Positions 1-11,700 of a DNA stretch of 64,000 bases are shown in pieces. The notes under the pieces were generated by a model, which was not told the origin of the DNA, searched no databases, and worked only from the letters and a program-made list of their open reading frames with translations. The position numbers and the translations under genes are program-made. The stretch's first letter is position 1; each line of letters starts with the position of its first letter. The DNA comes from Astropecten irregularis (lineage: Eukaryota > Echinodermata > Asteroidea > Paxillosida > Astropectinidae): positions 8,060,001-8,124,000 of the forward strand of contig OZ020244.1 in assembly GCA_963971285.1 (NCBI GenBank), written 5' to 3'.

Positions 1-1688
1 CTGAGGCCATGTTCTTGATAATACCGAGAGAAAGTCCAGCCTTATCACCTTCAAGCCTCATCATGTTACAATTAATTGAACACCAATTCAACACACTAGT
101 ATCCCATTCAAACCTTTACTTTTAAAACATTCCCAAAAACTTTAACAGTTGAAAAAACATCTGACAGACAGTCATTTTTACAGCCAGAATTCCTTGAATA
201 CAATGAATACTGGTATCAGAAATTACATTGAACATTACATTGATCTATCTGAACATTGAACTAAGATAATTCGCTCCATGGTACTCAAGGCATATAAACA
301 GGTGTCCAGTATATTCAATGAGTAAATCGACACTAGTATCATAAACGTTTTAATGAACAAAACCGATTCAGCACCTCTTGCGATTTGATCTGAACATTTA
401 CTCCAAAATCCAAATACAAATGTATAAAGGTAACTCGGGATTTTAATGAGTTCAGTTAAAGTAAATACCGAAACGAACATTCTATGATTATATTTTACAC
501 ATCTACTTATCGACTACAGATTTTACAAAGGAATCTATTACCATTTTTTTGTTCTCCTCAAAATCAGTTACTATGTATGCAAAACCATTTTAAAACTTAC
601 AGAAATATCCCTGTAATAACATCACGGTGCTTTTTCTAATATGTACACGTACAAGAAACTACAATGTAGCTGTATTGCAGCTAAGTTCTGTTCAGTAACA
701 CTGACAGATGATTAAGTCAGTATAGGTTGACCTCGCCAAAAAGTTGACCTCTAAACATGAAAAACACAATTATGAAGCGATGATGACCGCCATGCTGAAT
801 ATTTTGCAAATTGAGTTGTTGCACAAAATTGTTTTGAATAGGCGACAATAATGATAAAGATGGGTTTATACTTTTTTATAACAATTTTAAAAACTTAGAC
901 AAAATCCAGAGAAATGAATGAAAATGACAGCATTCACAGCACGGTAATACAATTTGAGAATTTAAGTTAACTGATTAATGAACATCGCATTACAGCTGTT
1001 ACTGACTTTTCCTAGTTCCATAATAATTATTAGGCTTACGTTACATGTCACAAATATTTAAATCTCTGACTGAGTCTCATATGGATTTGAAGCTTGGTGT
1101 CACAAGCCAATCAAAAATTTTTTTTTTGAGTTAACAGTAGTCCATGATATGCTTGTATAAATCGACTCATCACTATGTGAAACAATTTCAAGAACTTATC
1201 AAAGACGCATCAATTTCATTACCTTTGGGATTCGTGAAAGCAATTGGGGTGTCTAACGTACATGTACATTTAAAAAGTCTTTTCACAATGTTTTATCTTT
1301 AAAAGACACCAAATATTGTTGGTCTTAGTTTTACTCTTTTCTAGATAACAGCATTTCAATTCAAACGGAAGATTTTAAGGGTATATTTCTACCATCATCA
1401 TCTTTAAACCCATAGGTAAATCTGTAAAGATTTCTGTTTCGGTATGCTATAATTAATAGCACGTTTAAGCAGTGAAATGGTCGCAGTTAAGGTGAGAAAG
1501 CCTTAGGAAAGTACCTTTTTTCCGAAATTTCCCAACCAATCCATTAAGGCTCATAATCTTGAATATCTTTTTATAAAGTGGTGCTGTCCGTTGTCGTTCT
1601 GGTTTTTCAATAGTCAATAGTAAACTAAATGGCAATGTAGGTTTATACCCGTCAGGTTTGTAAAACATGCGTTGTTTGACCATGTGAC
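1..1688. other. no supported gene; holds one dispersed repeat copy
   Basis: I see no convincing coding region here. Short open frames have no recognisable motif. The stretch is AT-rich. From about 1265 to 1470 it contains a diverged copy of a repeat that appears again in the same orientation at about 24290-24495; shared landmarks are AAGTCTTTTC, GGTC(C)TTGTTTTACT-like text, ATTTTAAGGGT followed by TTTCTACCA, and GATTTCTGTTT-like text near the end. Confidence 0.6.
1265..1470 (+). repeat. diverged direct repeat, copy 1 (partner at about 24290-24495)
   Basis: By eye this stretch aligns with 24290-24495 in the same orientation over about 170-200 bases, with many substitutions and small indels. 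The two copies lie on either side of the four-gene minus-strand block. They could be unrelated dispersed copies of a common repeat or old flanking repeats of one large element; the sequence does not decide. Confidence 0.5.
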
Positions 1689-3023
1689 TTAATTTGCACT
1701 AATAATTTCATTCAGGATATCTTGACGGTAGTTAGTGTTCCAATCTATTGCCGATAATCCCCTGAAACTGATGCAGAACTTGAGTTGCTGTAATCTCGGT
1801 TTCAGTTCTATTTTCATGCGTGTGACAAATCCATATCGTTCACACCCTGGAACATATCTGAAATCCCACCCTGATCCTAGAAGATCATCCAAGGATGAAA
1901 ATGATTCAGGAAAGTACTCCTCCGTGAATCCGTTAGCCGCACACAAGCCGAGCAAAATCGAATCAACCGTGGAATATGCGATGTCGAACTTAACCTGTCT
2001 TGCCTTACCAGAGAGTGACTTGCTGATATGTGTTACTATTGCTCTCCTCAAGCTCACTTTCCTTTGGTGTGTGATCACATTATTGGTGTGATGACTTCTA
2101 AAGGCGTGACAAACCCTCTCCTCGGCCGCGATCTGGGTGGATAATACACGTGCTTGCCACGCGGTATTCAGCTTTTTCAAAGTTATGACACAGGCTTCAA
2201 GTAGCAATTTGTTCTCATAACATCCAGTCTGCATGATGAGGTTTTCTCCAACCTTTCTCACAGTATATCCAGACACGGAAATCTTGCTGTTATATTCTAG
2301 CTTAATTTTTGTTACGAAGTCGTAAACGTTAGGGGTTTCGGTCTGTAGGAAACATCCACTAAAAACAATGGATGTACCGAGAACTACTTGGGTGACCTCC
2401 CGATCTCCCTGATCATCTTTTGCGTATATACCGTTTCGAATACATGTATAGTGTTCACGTTCAGTTGATATCAACGGGCCTGATGCTGGCGATTTCTGCA
2501 TTTTTCGACGTTTCTGAGCTCTGTTCTTTCCTGTGTCGCCATCAGTCACCTTATTTTGTTTTCGAGCTGAAGCTGCTCCCTTAGTTATCTGAGATGATGA
2601 ATCTCGCTGCTGAGGAGGGAAGATATCTCCGTAGGAAATGTCAAGGGGTTCTGGCCCAGTCACAGTTTTAGTTGTGATCAATCTTCTCATTGGGTCATTG
2701 ACCAAAACAGTACCACTAACCATTTCCCCCTTATACGCAACAGCGATGTCGTCTTCCTTTATTAGGTTTTCAGGGGCGAAATTAACAGTGACCGGTCTTG
2801 GTATATGTATTTTGGTCACGTTGGTACGGCGTCTTCGAGTCAATGTGGGTGGAGGTATTGCTGGACGAATGTTCAATTTGGGGACGACTTCATCATTTTT
2901 TGTAGACCAGCCAGAATAGTGGATGAAATAGGTGTCTTCATCGTGTACACGGTTTATTCGTCCAGGTCGCCAAACCCCAGTTTCCTCATCCAATATATCA
3001 ACTTCTTGTTTCTCGTGAAACAT
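1689..3023 (-). CDS. Tudor-knot/chromo-barrel domain protein, 444 aa
   Basis: The N-terminal 57 residues look like a Tudor-knot or chromo-barrel domain: a VDILDE start, a GVWRPGRI strand, an aromatic HYSGW turn and an IRP end. In known families such folds bind methylated histone tails or nucleic acid. A basic QKRRKMQK patch near the middle is a possible nuclear localisation signal. The C-terminal 220 residues are unrecognised. The frame is open for 49 residues further upstream, but I prefer the ATG at 3023: it starts the domain cleanly and lies about 40 bases after a TATA-like box. The gene is in one piece, on the same strand as the kinase, BRCT and PolB genes that follow to the right. A chromatin-binding role is inference. 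Confidence 0.65.
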   Translation of the reverse strand: MFHEKQEVDILDEETGVWRPGRINRVHDEDTYFIHYSGWSTKNDEVVPKLNIRPAIPPPTLTRRRRTNVTKIHIPRPVTVNFAPENLIKEDDIAVAYKGEMVSGTVLVNDPMRRLITTKTVTGPEPLDISYGDIFPPQQRDSSSQITKGAASARKQNKVTDGDTGKNRAQKRRKMQKSPASGPLISTEREHYTCIRNGIYAKDDQGDREVTQVVLGTSIVFSGCFLQTETPNVYDFVTKIKLEYNSKISVSGYTVRKVGENLIMQTGCYENKLLLEACVITLKKLNTAWQARVLSTQIAAEERVCHAFRSHHTNNVITHQRKVSLRRAIVTHISKSLSGKARQVKFDIAYSTVDSILLGLCAANGFTEEYFPESFSSLDDLLGSGWDFRYVPGCERYGFVTRMKIELKPRLQQLKFCISFRGLSAIDWNTNYRQDILNEIISAN

Positions 3024-3060
3024 TATGCTTCGTGATGTGAAAGTATAAACTCTATCACAA

Positions 3061-3072
3061 ACCGTATATAAG
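3061..3072 (-). promoter_or_regulatory. TATA-like box before the Tudor-knot gene
   Basis: On the minus strand this reads CTTATATACGG, about 40 bases before the chosen ATG at 3023. It is the only obvious core-promoter motif near that start and supports the shorter reading of the protein. Confidence 0.4.
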
Positions 3073-3170
3073 CAGATCACCCAGTTAGACTGTAGATGTG
3101 GTTGGGATTTGCAGGAGGTGCTTGGAAGTTGAAACGGACGAAAGACTAATGGCGAGTTCCAAAGTTCCAA

Positions 3171-5163
3171 AGAATCAAGACCTGTATTGAGTGGGCGTAA
3201 TCAGGAGAAAATCGACTGTTAATTCACTTCCCTTATTGAAACTCTCCCACTCCAACTAAGTTTGACCACGTTTTTGATGTGGGAATTCTGGGCTGCAACA
3301 ACGTAACACGCATGACTGTGGTTTTGGGAACTATTTGCAGCTGTTGTTTTTCTGGGAAATGTACAGTCACACAAGCAAAGTGTATGAAAGATATCTTTGT
3401 TCTTTACAGCAATGTATACATGTATAGGCCGATAAGCCTACACTTATTATATATTAATGGCCATGTGGCCATGATAAGCTTCCGATGTCAAATCACGAAG
3501 GGCATGACCAATAGCATTGAAAATTTGAGCGTTTTTGTTTTACTTTTTCACACTTTCGAATGCGAAAAAGTTTTTTTTTTTTTCCCCACTAAAAAGGCAT
3601 GTACATGTATACAACATTGGTAACAAACTAAAACAGAAATGTTCCTAGATCTATGAATACATTTCAGGATATGAATATGGCGCTGGAAGTTTACCCAGAA
3701 AGAATAAACCGAAACACCATTTTTTTTTTATCTTTAGTGTTTTATACGATAAATTAAGTCGGGTTTTCGCTATTTTTTCGGGACTCAGATGTCCGATTGA
3801 GCTCAAGTTTCACATGCTTACTTTTTTTCGTGTTCATGCTGGATTCATGGAGGAAGGTTTTCCTCCATGCTGGATCAGACAAAGTGCGAGTGTTGTCCTG
3901 CCACAAGTATGGTATGCCTTTACCAACGTTGTAACATGCCCTTTAAAACTGTATCATGTCGATTTTTACTGTTGCAAATGGCTTGTATTTATGATCACGA
4001 TACTTTTCTCAGTAGTTTAAAGTATACCTATACCTGAAAGTAACTTGCTATATTTTGCAGATATTTTCAATACTGTGCCTCAGTGTACCAATGTTCACAC
4101 TTAGTTAAATTTGTATTATGATAAGAGACAAAGAGAGATCGTGTTAAAAATTTGCTTCCTTAGAAACTGGTGGTTAAAGGCATACATGTAGAGTAAGGAA
4201 GAGATTACTTACGTGATATAGGTATACTGACTACATGTATACCCGTAATTTTGCTAGGATGCCCTTGTGGCTGACTATAGTCTTGTTTATTTTTTCAAAG
4301 AATTTACAATTTTGAATCGTTGTATTTGAGGAGGAATTGAAAAGAAGCGCCACATGAACACTTTTAGCGTGAATTGATTGAAGAACTAAATATTAAGGCA
4401 GGATATGCCGGAGCAGTGAGAGTTTTCTTTATGGTCAAAGTTGGGAATCCTAATAAGCAATATAATCCTTGAAGTCTTTCTACTGGAATACATTAGAGTA
4501 ATATACAAGCGAATACAGGCAGCATTCAGAAACCTAGTGAATAAGGTTGATAACCTATTTAAGAATACAACAAAGTAAGAACTCATATCGCTTCATTTCA
4601 GGCCTAAAGGCCGGGTGCCTAATCGAAATGCCACGGCATATTTTGTCATAATTGTTAATGTTTTAGTTCGTTTGTTTTTTGCTTTATTTTTTTATGATAT
4701 TATATGGAGTAAAAAAAAGTATAGAGTGAAAGCATTAATCAGAGAGTAGGCTTACCTAAACTGGTTGATCATTCCACTCTCGCCTTTCGTCTGCATTCAT
4801 ACCAAGCCACATTCTATGGATTAGTCTATTCCGGGAGATCATATCCATGTCCACATGTTCTCTCATGATCTATTTAAAGGAAGAACAAGAAGAAAACATG
4901 CCATGTGGATGACTCAATATAACAATTAATGCACAAGAAACAAATTAAATATCTTGAGCTTATATGACAAATGGAAATGTACATTAATCTTACAGTTCCG
5001 CAATTTTCTTTGTGCCACAATTTCTGTGCGGTCTGTTCCAAGAGATTGCATATATCACAGACGCATTTTAATAAAGGAGTAACAAGTCAGCATCACCCAA
5101 CCAACAACTGCAACAAATATAAACAATTATGTGCTCCATGTATTGCTAACCTTAACTGCACAA
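3171..5163. other. 2-kb spacer without supported gene
   Basis: I find no coding region, RNA gene or clear repeat array. The stretch holds poly-T runs (about 3572-3582 and 3719-3728) and ACATGTA microsatellite-like words. It probably separates the Tudor-knot and kinase transcription units and may hold the kinase 3' untranslated region at its right edge. Confidence 0.5.
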
Positions 5164-6447
5164 TCAGGCCAGGGTCGTTAACCGTCCACGAATATATTCC
5201 AAGCTTGCGCGCTTTGCAGGATCTGCCTGATACGCCAATTTGCAAACATCACTAAGGGTTGACATGCGGCAATGACGAGACACTTGTGTCATGATGAATC
5301 CTAATGAGTATACATCAGTATGAGATGACATTAGGCGTTCATCATGTACAAGCTCTGGTGCAATCCAACGATATCTCTTCATCCATGTTGCTTTTTCGTC
5401 CTTCGAAAGCTGGCGTCGAGGGCATTTAGATCCTACATTTTGAGCTTTTCCAAAGTCAATGATGACAGGAATAAAGCCTTCACCGTGGATAACAATGTTG
5501 CTCTCATGGAGATCCCCATGTACTATTCCAGATCTATGGATTGCTGCAAGACCACATGCAACCTGCTGGATGACACTTATCCATGGCACTTGCATTTTAA
5601 GTTTGCTGTCCCTTAAACTTTGGAAAACGGTCAATGACTTCTGAGCAGAAATCCCATAAAATTGAGTGACTATGCAGAATGGGAGAGAGTCTGTACAGAC
5701 GCCGAAGAGCACTGGGAGGTTAGGGTGGGCTTCAAGACGAAGCATATACATAGCTTCAGTTTCCACTATTTTTCTTAATTTGTTATCGGAAACCGATTCT
5801 GGATTATTGAAGATCTTTGCAGTTGCTGGCATACCTCTATAAATGACATACTCGCATTCACCAAACGCACCTTTTCCTAATGAAACGTTCTGAAACTTGA
5901 GCATGTTCTTTGAAAGCTTCATTGATGTGGGAACTGTTTGGTTTATCCCCGTTTTTCCGACTGTTTTCCTCATGTTCTGTTGAAGGATTTCTTTTTCAGT
6001 TTTCAGGATTTGTAGCTCAGCCTTTAGTTTTTCCACTTGACTTTGAGCAGCTTCGTTGACCAGGAGTTTGTCAGTCGCTTCCTTGTGTAGTCTCTCAAGC
6101 TCGTTCTTCTCTTTTCTTAAGTTAGCCAGTTCATCTGGTGTTTGAAGTATCTCAATAACATTGTTAATGGTCGGCACCGATACCATCTCCATTGGCATAT
6201 CAGTGAAAGAAGGAGCCACCTCTAAGCCATAATAAAAATATCCTGGTTTAGGACAATCTTTTGTGCGGCCTGGTCGCATACGTTTGACTAATCCATTCGG
6301 AAAAGCTTCCTTTAGTAGTATACTTGCACGCCTTTTACTTGTACCTGGCATGGCTTCCAAAATCACTCCAGTTGCAACTTCTACGGATACTTTGCCAGTG
6401 GCACTCAGTTGGAAAAGATCTTTAACTCGATTTACAGCAAGTGCCAT
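5164..6447 (-). CDS. protein kinase with RFX-like N-terminal domain, 427 aa
   Basis: Three parts are visible. Residues about 20-78 resemble the second half of an RFX winged-helix DNA-binding domain: a small-residue/ILLKEAFPNL-type helix, a basic wing and a YFYYGLEV end like the YHYYGI of RFX proteins. Residues about 103-163 form a Leu/Glu/Lys coiled coil. Residues about 186-427 are a kinase: glycine loop GKGAFG (191-196), lysine K211, catalytic loop HGDLHESN (310-317), DFG (331-333), APE (363-365) and DVYSLG (378-383). HGD replaces the usual HRD, but the aspartate and asparagine are kept, so activity is plausible. The last helix is short. The coding part has no intron; a TTTACAG acceptor-like site just before the ATG suggests a spliced leader exon. 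Regulatory function is inference. Confidence 0.75.
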   Translation of the reverse strand: MALAVNRVKDLFQLSATGKVSVEVATGVILEAMPGTSKRRASILLKEAFPNGLVKRMRPGRTKDCPKPGYFYYGLEVAPSFTDMPMEMVSVPTINNVIEILQTPDELANLRKEKNELERLHKEATDKLLVNEAAQSQVEKLKAELQILKTEKEILQQNMRKTVGKTGINQTVPTSMKLSKNMLKFQNVSLGKGAFGECEYVIYRGMPATAKIFNNPESVSDNKLRKIVETEAMYMLRLEAHPNLPVLFGVCTDSLPFCIVTQFYGISAQKSLTVFQSLRDSKLKMQVPWISVIQQVACGLAAIHRSGIVHGDLHESNIVIHGEGFIPVIIDFGKAQNVGSKCPRRQLSKDEKATWMKRYRWIAPELVHDERLMSSHTDVYSLGFIMTQVSRHCRMSTLSDVCKLAYQADPAKRASLEYIRGRLTTLA

Positions 6448-6739
6448 TTTTGAAAATTAGTGCTGTAAATAGAAAAGAAGGTTGACTTGATTCATATAAG
6501 AGGATGTCTGAATTAAGTACAAGACAAGAAAATTATGTCTATAATGTCTTGAACACACACCCCTTTGATATAACTCACAAGTTGTTAATGGTAAATGAAC
6601 AGTGTATTAGAAATAACTACGGACCAATCCAAACAGCCGAAGCGATCTTCACCACAGTGGTGCTAAACCAATTGTGTGCAGGAACATGCTCGACTTTCTT
6701 GAAAATGCTAATTATGCCCCCTCGAACTAGGGGGTTAGG

Positions 6740-6965
6740 AAAAAGATTGTCCAATGCGTGATGGTGGTCCAATGTACATTACTGAGAATCCTGTGGTTCC
6801 ATTCCCGCTCCCTCGAGGGGGGAGGTAGATAGTTCAATGTGTGTTGGTATATGTACGTTTGTATTATTGTGATTCCTGCGGTTTCATTCCTGCCCCTTCT
6901 AAGGGGGGGGGGGGGGGGGGGGGGGGCAGGCACAAGATAGCTCAGTGTGTGCTGGTGTAATGTAC
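6740..6965 (+). repeat. degenerate outlying copies of the 92-bp minisatellite, with a 24-G run
   Basis: Two imperfect units match the array at 7515-8325: each has TCAATG(T/C)GTG, GTACGT and GATTCCTG landmarks and a C-run/G-run core. In the second unit the core has expanded to an uninterrupted run of 24 G (6903-6926). The run could form G-quadruplexes or be hard to sequence correctly. Confidence 0.7.
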
Positions 6966-7514
6966 GTGTACAAGGTTGCACCCAAATAAATAAACTCCAT
7001 AGACAACAATGATTGCATGCTTATACATGTACTTCAAAATCATTTAAAAATATACAGAACTCGCACAGCTGTTCAAGTTGCACAGAAAAATAATGATGAA
7101 CATGTCACCTTTCATTTTCTTTTCATTTTATGGTGGGTTGACCATTGAATTTTTGAGATATACTTATTCTCAGCTGACCACCCCTAAAACAAGGTATGGA
7201 TCGCTCCAGTGAAAGAAGCCATTTTCAAAAAGAAACATCTCTCTGTAAAGCGGCTGAAACCATGGAGGAAGGAAAAGAAAGACCCACTTTCTCACCCAAT
7301 TGCATCACAAATGGTCACAAATGGAAGCCCAGAGTCCAGGCAGGAGGTCCAGTGCCATATTTCTTCAATCCTTCATTTTCATAGCTCTCACAACTCTCTT
7401 ATTTAAAATATATTGAGTGCTTAACTTTTATTCATGACCTCGGCGGACGGATGTTGGGACTATTTACTTGGGTACACCCACAACGAGTCTCGCCCCCTCG
7501 AAAGGCGAGCAAGC

Positions 7515-8325
7515 ACAAGATGGTTCAGTGTGCGCTGGATAAACGTGTACATGTACACTGTACTGTGATTCCTGCGGTCTCATTCCTGCCCCCTCTAAAG
7601 GGGGGCAGCTCAAGATGCATTGGTTCAATGCGTGCTGTGTGGTGTACGTGTATACTGTGATTCCTGTGGTCTCATTGCTGCCCCCTCAAAAGGGGGGCAG
7701 CTCAAGATGCATTGGTTCAATGCGTGCTGTGTGGTGTACGTGTATACTGTGATTCCTGTGGTCCCATTGCTGCCCCCTCTAAAGGGGGGCAGCTCAAGAT
7801 GCATTGGTTCAATGCGTGCTGTGTGGTGTACGTGTATACTGTGATTCCTGTGGTCCCATTGCTGCCCCCTCTAAAGGGGGGCAGCTCAAGATGCATTGGT
7901 TCAATGCGTGCTGTGTGATGTACGTGTATACTGTGATTCCTGTGGTCTCATTGCTGCCCCCTCTAAAGGGGGGCAGCTCAAGATGCATTGGTTCAATGCG
8001 TGCTGTGTGATGTACGTGTATACTGTGATTCCTGTGGTCCCATTGCTGCCCCCTCTAAAGGGGGGCAGCTCAAGATGCATTGGTTCAATGCGTGCTGTGT
8101 GATGTACGTGTATACTGTGATTCCTGTGGTCTCATTGCTGCCCCCTCTAAAGGGGGGCAGCTCAAGATGCATTGGTTCAATGCGTGCTGTGTGATGTACG
8201 TGTATACTGTGATTCCTGTGGTCTCATTGCTGCCCCCTCAAAAGGGGGGCAGCTCAAGATGCATTGGTTCAAGGCGTGCTGTGTAATGTACGTGTATACT
8301 GCGATTCCCTCGACAGGGGGGCAGC
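7515..8325 (+). repeat. 92-bp tandem minisatellite, about 8.8 copies
   Basis: Units repeat with exactly 92-base spacing (for example 7620, 7712, 7804, 7896, 7988, 8080, 8172). They are nearly identical; the first (about 7520-7615) and last (after 8264) are degenerate. Each unit carries a perfect stem-loop, GCTGCCCCC facing GGGGGCAGC around a 6-7 base loop. Because 92 is not a multiple of three, the overlapping open frames across the array are by-products of repetition, not genes. Confidence 0.92.
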
Positions 8326-8404
8326 ACGAAATGATTCCTTTAAAAAATCCATATTTTGGGACTTGAAAATAACGTCATCTTCGCAAGACTAAATCCAATA
8401 TCCT

Positions 8405-8465
8405 CAGTTTGTTTGTATTTAGGAGGGCCTGACGCGTTTCCCAAGAGGATCTTTATCGAAGGCTA
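8405..8465 (-). repeat. dispersed repeat word also found in the 46-kb tandem repeat
   Basis: On the minus strand this stretch reads AAGATCC...AAACGCGTCAGGCCCTCCT, the same word that ends each 220-bp unit at 46068-46525. It marks a dispersed repeat family whose identity I do not recognise. Confidence 0.5.
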
Positions 8466-8755
8466 AATCTTCAGAGGACAAGAACATGAAGTGTAGATAC
8501 ACATAAATGGATGAGAAGATCAGATCAATTGGTGTTAGAGTGACCAGGGGTGGGGTAGACTCTTTGTGTGGTCAGGGAAGAGGGAGTCTGGGGAGGCAAG
8601 ATCAAAATGTGGACATTAACATAGTTTGTTGTTTCAAGATTATCATTTCTAAAGATGAAGACGAGATGTGGGGACAGTTAAACTTTAAGACTTACCAGTG
8701 GGGTCTGGTGTTGGAGAAAAGCAACATATCCTGTTCTAGGACGTTTCAAGGGTCG

Positions 8756-11700
8756 TCAATCAGCAGTTCTGCGGTGTTTTCTGCTTGGAGTATTAGTCAC
8801 ATCTTGGAGCGGACCTCGGCGGTCCTGCCTTTCCTTACGCTTCAGCATTGCATATGGGCTAGGATCCTTACTGAAATCAATCAATAAGTTTCCGTATCGG
8901 TTGTAAATCCCAAATGTATCAATAAACAAATAATACAAAGTCAATTGAGCTGTGAGGCGTTTAAAATAGAGTTCCCCATAGTGACTTTATAACCGCTGTG
9001 GCACCATTTAAAGTTTTCCAGTGGTGCCGCTATAATGCGATATGTATGTAAAAATAGATATATTAAAAGCCAAAAACATGTTTCACAACATATTCACAAT
9101 GTGATATGACAATGTGAAAAGCCTGTACATACCGATATTAAAAAACAACCATGATATTTACCTTCTATAACTCGTCAATGTATTGTCTTCCGGCAAGGAC
9201 TGAATAGTACATAGTGGCGCATTACGTAGTTCGGTTGTATCCAGTTTATACTTCTCGATGTCTCCATTGGTCATCCCTGCTTCATCAAGATCTAGCAAAA
9301 GTGACTCGCTTACAATTCGAAGGTTTCTACGATATGCATCGGCCAGACACGGAGACACACTTTTGTATTCTTTATTACATTCAGCTTGTGATGTTATAAC
9401 TATGTACTGCGGTAGTGGAACGTGGACGCCCGGGAGATCTTTCTCCCAAACTCGCCCACCATGAGCGGTTACAATTCTCTGGTAGTGTTCGTGTGTTTTT
9501 CTGAGCCGACCCACAAACATCACTGTCAAGTTCGCCAAGGCTTGCGGTTCTGGTTGATTGGTTTCCCCCTCTTCTGGATCAACTTCTATCTCGTCTGGAT
9601 CAAGACCAAGCTCTTCGTGATGTTCATGTTCCTCGCCTTGGTGCAGTCTGCCATCCACGAACTCTTCAAATTGCTCTTGTGTTTCTGCTGGAGCATCCCT
9701 AACACGGTGACGTGCCATTCTCCACTGCCACTTAAACAACATCAACAGTGGGTCTTCCATCTGTCTGCCTCCTCCGCGTGTAGAATGTTGGTAGTATCTA
9801 CACATATCCACATAATGGGATCTCTCCCCTTGTTCAGTTGAGAGCCGCATCTGTGAGTGGAAAGGCTGATGTTTCAAAAGATAGGGGATGACATCGATGA
9901 AACGCATTTCATAACTAGTAAAGACATTGCCATGTTTGAACAACATCAATCTATGAAAAAGATCAGCACTTCGAACATACACTGCAATCTCATCCTGTGA
10001 TAATCCCCACGTGAAGTCTTCTTCGTTTCTGCTATTGACATCTTTTCCTGGTCGAACCCGTTTTTCATCTTTTCGAAGAAGAACATACATCTGTGCAAGC
10101 TTTGTCAAAATTAACTCTTGCAATTGCCTTGCTGAAATGACATTCGATTGAAAGCCCAACAGCTCCTTCAAATCATCGGGTAATAACCCCAAGTGTGGTG
10201 TATCTGGAAGGACACCTTGTAGCAATTCTGGGAAAGGTACCCCATCGGTGTATGCAAAGTACTCAGGTGAGGCTGGGTACAGCATGAGCTGAGCAGATGA
10301 CTTGTTTAGAGTTATCTGTTTTAGCTTGTCGTTTTCGAATTGAATTCGGAAACCACCATCCTTATCTCGATGGACTCCACGAGCTTTGATGTTACTCACG
10401 AGCGTCTGCAGTCGTGTTGCGCGTAATCTGGTCCCCTCAGTACCAGGAACCAAAGAAGTAATTCTAAAACAAAACAAAAAGAAACAAAGAGAAATTTAAG
10501 CTCAGTGTTGTTTTATAGCGTTTATTTTCATTCAGGCGAGGACACATTTAATATTAAACTGAACTTTGGACTGGTTGGCCTAAATAAAACAATTCTTAAC
10601 AGTGCGAGAACACTCGTGCAAATGTCAAACGGGGCTTCAATTTAGATTGCCAAGCGAATAACGACATACACACGAACACTAATGAACAAAGCCGACAAAT
10701 CATAATAAAGAAATTAATTGTAGCGTTAAATTAACAAGTTGTTAACTAAATGGAGCCCAAGGAGCGGAAGGGACAAATAATAGGACTTGAACGGTTTTCT
10801 CACAAAATTTGATTGATGCACTCAATAAGCCGATGTTCAATGTGGTCTTTGATGGGCGACCTGTGTGGGTGGATCTCCATGTCAAAGAATAGTATAATAT
10901 ACGAATTGGGAAATCCAGTTTTGGAATTACAAATCTTTATCTATCTAAACCAAATAATTATTTGAAACGATAACTGTTTTGAATGTGTACTCACGAGTGA
11001 ATATCGTTGATAATCAGTCGCAATTGGTGCTCCATGGTTCTGGTAATTGCATGGTCAATGCATACACCGAAGTTAGGAAGTGGCACACTGAGAAGCGCTT
11101 CGTGATGCTCCCTTCCAAATGATAGCTGGAGAGTAGACCGTAGACCAGTACCGGGATCAAAATGACTGTTTTCCACTTTGGCGGTGTTTCGGAATATGTT
11201 GAAACCTTTGGTTGTAAGTGGTCCCACCTGACCGCCAACGATGGCATCTTGGAATTTTGAGTCAGAAGACAGGAATATCTGGTGACCATCTCGAAACATC
11301 TTCTCCACCCATCTATTCAAATAATTGTTGTCACTTCTGATGTTTGCCTCCACATTGGGTCTATCATCGCCAAAGTAAAACAATGACATACGCCAGAAAT
11401 CATACGGACTATGAAATCCATTGCCTTGGAGAGCCTGGCAGTTGTTGATGTTAGTGATGCCGAACACTGTAGTTTGCCGTCTTCCAAATGTTCTTGCATC
11501 ACCATATAATCGCCACCACTGTTCGCTTGGCAAGTACGGATATACGTACATGAGGGTTTCGTGCAGAGTATTTGGATCTATCCTCACTCCTGATGATGTA
11601 AGTATGGGTTTCCAGACAGCCTTGAACTCATCTTCATAAGTCTTCTTTAAAGACTTCATCTTCCTTGAGCTTGGAACAACGCCGGGTACATTTTTACGGA

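Noticed and set aside
1689..3170. Longer start of the Tudor-knot protein at 3170
   Set aside because: The extra 49 residues have no domain and would include the TATA-like box; the ATG at 3023 starts the domain.
7515..8325. CRISPR array
   Set aside because: The whole 92-bp unit repeats without unique spacers, and the genome is eukaryotic.
7451..8366. Series of overlapping 64-74-aa plus-strand frames
   Set aside because: They are the same 92-bp repeat read in shifting frames; no independent coding evidence.
9422..9841. 139-aa plus-strand frame
   Set aside because: It is the antisense shadow of the well-supported BRCT-gene exon.
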